Shown one piece after another: positions 6,131 through 8,806 of a stretch of 8,806 bases of DNA. Position 1 is the stretch's first letter. Every line of letters starts with the position of its first letter. Under the pieces are notes generated by a model. That model searched no databases, was not told the origin of the DNA, and saw nothing but the letters and a program-made list of their open reading frames with translations. This stretch comes from JAWAFD01 sp964467175. Lineage in GTDB: Archaea; Micrarchaeota; Micrarchaeia; Anstonellales; J096. The position numbers and the translations under genes are program-made. The stretch covers positions 1-8,806 of the forward strand of contig CAYXNY010000002.1 of the NCBI GenBank assembly GCA_964467175.1, read 5' to 3'.

Positions 6131-6463
6131 CTACTGGCATGGAATTGGGAAGCCCATCTCCTGCATTATCCAAGGCCCAATTAAAGCAACCAGAATACCA
6201 ATAAGAGCTCCAATAAGCATAGCAGTAGCCCAGACGTTTGCTCTGCTTCTTGTCTCGGCTCCAAACACCTGACCAGCAGCAAATATCAAAGCTGCAAATA
6301 TGATCAGAATTATCACGATTATTGGCAGTAATCCTTCAAGATATTTGTAAAGCCCGCACAGAGCATCCATTATTTTTTGAGGTGCCCCTGTTTCTTCAGG
6401 TGCCAGAGGTTTTGCTGAAAAAGCAAGAAGAAAGAATAAAAAAAGAAAGAGGAGTTTTTTCAT
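6131..6463 (-). CDS. VirB2/TrbC-like small secreted two-helix membrane protein, paralogue 1
   Basis: The 110-residue product has a signal peptide (MKKLLFLFLFFLLAFSA, likely cleavage near residue 17), a short extracellular stretch, two membrane helices (about 46-63 and 79-97) and a short polar loop between them (GQVFGAETRSRANVW). This layout is that of VirB2/TrbC-type pilin subunits of type IV secretion systems, and the family call rests on layout rather than a close match. Cys36 lies before the first helix and Cys109 near the C-terminus. Both would be on the same outer side and could form a disulfide. The gene sits 30 bp after its paralogue in one operon. The start has a GGTGGG site 3 nt upstream. 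No secretion ATPase or other type IV gene is present in the window, so an assembly partner must lie elsewhere or the proteins do something else. Confidence 0.8.
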   Translation of the reverse strand: MKKLLFLFLFFLLAFSAKPLAPEETGAPQKIMDALCGLYKYLEGLLPIIVIILIIFAALIFAAGQVFGAETRSRANVWATAMLIGALIGILVALIGPWIMQEMGFPIPCQ

Positions 6464-6493
6464 CCACCCACCATTATGTCAACCTATGCACAG

Positions 6494-6832
6494 CTAACAG
6501 TTAGCAGGTTCATTATAATTTGACCACATCACCTTTATGAACCAAGGCACGATTATTGCAACTGCAAACCCAATTAAAGCACCGGTCAGCATAGCAGTAG
6601 CCCACACATTTGCCCTAGCCCTTGTTTCTGCTCCCATTACCTGCCCAGCAGCAAATATAACCGCAGCGAATATAATCAGCACTGCTGCAAAGACAGGGAG
6701 ACTCGTCTTCAAGAAGCAATAGAGTGAGTTGAGTGCGTCTAAGATACGCCCTGTCTCGTTGCCAGCCCCATCGGCACTTAACAGTACTATATTTGCCAGC
6801 AAAAGCACCAAAAGCAAAGCAATTTTTCTCAT
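6494..6832 (-). CDS. VirB2/TrbC-like small secreted two-helix membrane protein, paralogue 2
   Basis: The 112-residue product mirrors its neighbour: signal peptide (MRKIALLLVLLLANIVLLSA), mature N-terminus with Cys39, membrane helices at about 47-63 and 79-97, and a C-terminal Cys112 as the last residue. The loop and second helix (AAGQVMGAETRARANVW, then ATAML and GALIG) are nearly identical to paralogue 1, while the N- and C-terminal ends differ. The start is ATG 6832, set by a strong GGAGGTAG 5 nt upstream and a promoter whose predicted start lies near 6850. A longer reading from 6922 would begin upstream of that promoter and inside the neighbouring gene. It is first in the operon, so it is probably at least as abundant as paralogue 1. 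Confidence 0.82.
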   Translation of the reverse strand: MRKIALLLVLLLANIVLLSADGAGNETGRILDALNSLYCFLKTSLPVFAAVLIIFAAVIFAAGQVMGAETRARANVWATAMLTGALIGFAVAIIVPWFIKVMWSNYNEPANC

Positions 6833-6837
6833 TTTTT

Positions 6838-6845
6838 CTACCTCC
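6838..6845 (-). promoter_or_regulatory. Strong Shine-Dalgarno site deciding the paralogue 2 start
   Basis: GGAGGTAG lies 5 nt before the ATG at 6832 and is the best match to the anti-Shine-Dalgarno sequence in the window. It argues for high expression and against the upstream ATG at 6922. Confidence 0.75.
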
Positions 6846-6870
6846 TTTTGTTTTTCTTTATTCATGGAAA

Positions 6871-6881
6871 CATTTTTAAAT
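6871..6881 (-). promoter_or_regulatory. Promoter of the pilin-like gene pair
   Basis: The minus strand reads ATTTAAAAATG here. A start about 26 nt past its centre falls near 6850, giving a leader of about 18 nt holding the GGAGGTAG site. The box lies in the 68-bp gap after the 569-residue gene, so the pilin-like pair can be transcribed on its own as well as by read-through. Confidence 0.55.
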
Positions 6882-6900
6882 AATGCTACTTCATGCTTTT

Positions 6901-8610
6901 TTATGGATTTTTGATCTTCCATATCCTATACTCCCCTTCCACATCAACGAGGGAAAGGCATTCTGGTACTTCTTTTAATGTTTTTTCTATGACATAATCA
7001 TAATGATATCTCTCAAAAAAAGTGCAGTTTGCCTTCCCAAACATAAAATCCTTCATGGCAGTTTGAACCTCTTTTTCTGTTAGGCCTATTTCCATACTCG
7101 GTGTTATGGATATATTCTCGCTTTTGTATACGGTATTAAACATGCAGCGCATATCTGCGCAGAATACCTTTGCATTCTCAATCTTTAGATCGTCCAACTG
7201 GTGGAAAGGGTGAGAAGAGGAAAGTAGCCCAACTATGGCTATTAGAATGAAAAGTGAGTCCATAAAATTTACCCTAAAACTTGAGAAATCCAATTTTCCC
7301 TTTGCTAATGAAACTGCAAGCAGCGGAACTATAACATCACCAAAACGCAGCTGGTTGAATATCAAGAAATAGGCAATAAAAGGGAGGTAAACAAAATTGC
7401 TGTTCTTAATGTATAGATAGAGAATGGAAAGAAAAACTATCGAAGAGAGAAAGACGAATATTTGGAGGTTTTCAATCACCGCAAACTCTCTGTTGAACAA
7501 TATCGAATAGATGAAAGCGTGAATATCCGAGAAATAGTGTGGCCCAGCATAAAGAAGCCAGAAGAGCAAAGAGAGAACAAATGCAAGCGCATACTCTTTT
7601 CTTATAGCCGTTTGGAGGGTTTTAATCGGATCTGAGCATGGTTTGAATTTTTGAATGTTGGCAAAAACAAGCGGAAGAAGGAATATAGGGAAAAGGTAGT
7701 ACATAGTTCCCATAAAAATACCTATTAGGAATGCAGCAAACCCTGTTGCGTTTAAACCTATAAGAAACAAGAATGCCTCGAAAACAGCGGGCCTTCCGAG
7801 AACTATCCTAACTTGAAGAAGAGAAATTACGGCGCTGTAGAGAAGAGCGCGGTATTCATCCTTCATCCTTTTTGTATGAATGAGATATGCGTATGTTAGG
7901 GTCAGGAGTGCGAGTACCTGGATTAGAGTCAGGGAACTATCTCCTAGCATTTCATGCAGTTTTCCTACAATATAGTCAAACAACAGGTAGGGGTTAAAAT
8001 GGAAATTCTGCGAGTAGACAAATAGTTTTGAGTAATCGTAATTATATTTATAAATAACAGAATGCCTCAATAGGTCATCCGATGGGTCTGATGGATTAAG
8101 GGTAAAGAGCAAGATGGTGAAAAAAATCGCAAAGAGCGTGTACTTATCCCTATCAAAAATAGAGTGCTTTCTTTCAAACCCAAATGTTTGAAAATGCCAA
8201 AGCCCATAAAATATCCTTTCATCTTTTTCAAAAAAGTTCTCTTCAAACATATTTTTTTCTTCTACGAGTTTCAAAAAACTGTTAGCTCTGCGCAGAGCGG
8301 TTGTTGGAGCGAAAAGAAATATATACTTTGAAATTTTTTTCGCTTTTTTAACTGCCTTGGAGTAATTTTGTTTTGTTAGAACATCCAAGAATATGACAAC
8401 ATCTGCCTTTTCTTTGCATGAAAAAAACTTTTTCAAAGTCAGCTTTCTTGTTTTGTGGCCTCTTTTTTCAAACCATTCTAGCAGCCATTCTTCAGCTTCA
8501 CCTACCATAACCACAGTAAGTGGTTTTTTTAGATTTTTCTCAATTTCTTTGATATTGTCAATTATGTTTATTTCTTCATGGCTTAAAATTATGTTCTTTA
8601 GATTAAACAT
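6901..8610 (-). CDS. Multi-spanning membrane protein resembling GT-C glycosyltransferases, with N-terminal cytosolic domain, 569 aa
   Basis: Three parts can be seen. Residues 1-150 are soluble and look like an alpha/beta Rossmann-type domain (LTVVMVGEAEEW near 31-42, ADVVIFLDVL near 69-78, KYIFLFAPT near 95-103), recalling a degenerate methyltransferase-like fold. Residues about 157-465 hold roughly ten hydrophobic helices. The first large loop contains NPSDPSDDLLRH (172-183), an acidic pair in the place where GT-C enzymes keep their catalytic acidic residue. Residues about 466-569 form a soluble tail with four cysteines (484, 489, 529, 551), probably outside the cell. GT-C enzymes transfer sugars from lipid-linked donors; that role here is inferred from topology and motif only. 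The gene starts 12 bp after aIF2 gamma with a weak GTGA 4 nt before the ATG. Coding is certain, the GT-C call moderate. Confidence 0.85.
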   Translation of the reverse strand: MFNLKNIILSHEEINIIDNIKEIEKNLKKPLTVVMVGEAEEWLLEWFEKRGHKTRKLTLKKFFSCKEKADVVIFLDVLTKQNYSKAVKKAKKISKYIFLFAPTTALRRANSFLKLVEEKNMFEENFFEKDERIFYGLWHFQTFGFERKHSIFDRDKYTLFAIFFTILLFTLNPSDPSDDLLRHSVIYKYNYDYSKLFVYSQNFHFNPYLLFDYIVGKLHEMLGDSSLTLIQVLALLTLTYAYLIHTKRMKDEYRALLYSAVISLLQVRIVLGRPAVFEAFLFLIGLNATGFAAFLIGIFMGTMYYLFPIFLLPLVFANIQKFKPCSDPIKTLQTAIRKEYALAFVLSLLFWLLYAGPHYFSDIHAFIYSILFNREFAVIENLQIFVFLSSIVFLSILYLYIKNSNFVYLPFIAYFLIFNQLRFGDVIVPLLAVSLAKGKLDFSSFRVNFMDSLFILIAIVGLLSSSHPFHQLDDLKIENAKVFCADMRCMFNTVYKSENISITPSMEIGLTEKEVQTAMKDFMFGKANCTFFERYHYDYVIEKTLKEVPECLSLVDVEGEYRIWKIKNP

Positions 8611-8622
8611 TTTTTCACTTTA

Positions 8623-8806
8623 TCAAACAACCTCTCCCCATCCCGCAAGCCTCCACCTCTGCCCTATCCTTCTGCTTATCGCTGCTTTGTTTCCGCTTTC
8701 AAATGCTATTGGTCTCTTGAGCTTTATTGTTGCTATTCCCTTCCCCAGCTTCGCTATAACCCCGACATCTGTTGCGGTGTATATATTCACAACAACCGGC
8801 TCGCCT
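8623..8806 (-). CDS. Translation initiation factor aIF2 gamma subunit, C-terminal end only
   Basis: The last 60 codons of a gene entering from the right edge encode the end of domain III of aIF2 gamma. Recognisable stretches are VNIYTATDVGVIAKLGKG, ATIKLKRPIAFESGNKAA and ISRRIGQRWRLAGWGEVV, the last being the well-known C-terminal signature (ISRRIxxRWRLxGxG). In archaea aIF2 brings initiator methionyl-tRNA to the small ribosomal subunit, and the gamma subunit is its GTPase. The GTPase domain lies outside the window. This gene is the best lineage marker here: bacteria lack it. The 569-residue membrane protein follows after 12 bp and is probably on the same transcript. Confidence 0.93.
   Translation of the reverse strand, partial: GEPVVVNIYTATDVGVIAKLGKGIATIKLKRPIAFESGNKAAISRRIGQRWRLAGWGEVV

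Noticed and set aside
6833..6922. N-terminal extension of pilin-like paralogue 2 from ATG 6922 (30 extra residues)
   Set aside because: It would bury the signal peptide behind a charged segment, overlap the end of the 569-residue gene and start upstream of the predicted promoter. A strong GGAGGTAG supports ATG 6832.

Overview
The window looks archaeal. At the right edge is the C-terminus of translation initiation factor aIF2 gamma, a protein found only in archaea and eukaryotes. There is also a DUF763 protein, which is typical of archaea. Promoters look archaeal: TATA-like T/A boxes about 26 nt before predicted transcript starts, with at least one clearly leaderless gene, while other genes carry GAGGTGA-type Shine-Dalgarno sites. 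The gene mix (K+-independent membrane pyrophosphatase, two small VirB2-like membrane proteins, a large GT-C-like membrane protein) would suit a DPANN-type or other uncultured archaeon. That lineage guess is weak.

Layout. Positions 1-1232 (minus): the N-terminal 410 residues of a large protein with a transglutaminase-like Cys-His-Asp triad, running off the left edge. Positions 1348-2115 (plus): an AT-rich, unrecognised, helical 255-residue protein with internal duplications, lying between two exact copies of a 20-bp promoter-like sequence. Positions 2198-4273 (plus): hppA, a membrane pyrophosphatase of the K+-independent type. It is followed without a gap by a small predicted lipoprotein (4283-4993), probably translated from the same mRNA. 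Positions 5057-6073 (minus): a DUF763 protein, convergent with the lipoprotein gene and with its own leaderless promoter. Positions 6131-6832 (minus): two tandem paralogous pilin-like proteins. Positions 6901-8610 (minus): a 569-residue multi-spanning protein resembling GT-C glycosyltransferases. Positions 8623-8806 (minus): the end of aIF2 gamma, 12 bp upstream of the 569-residue gene and probably co-transcribed with it.

How the parts may work together. The pyrophosphatase would use pyrophosphate from biosynthesis to pump ions out of the cytoplasm; the lipoprotein behind it is of unknown role and would sit on the outer face of the membrane. The right-hand block combines a possible membrane glycosyltransferase with two secreted two-helix pilin-like subunits that share a pair of cysteines. 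A glycosylated surface structure is a reasonable guess but not shown. No RNA gene, CRISPR array or insertion sequence was seen. No stretch over 300 bp lacks a gene. The most distinctive points are the promoter repeat around the 255-residue gene, the cysteine-paired pilin-like duplicates, the three-part architecture of the 569-residue protein, and the large transglutaminase-like protein at the left edge.
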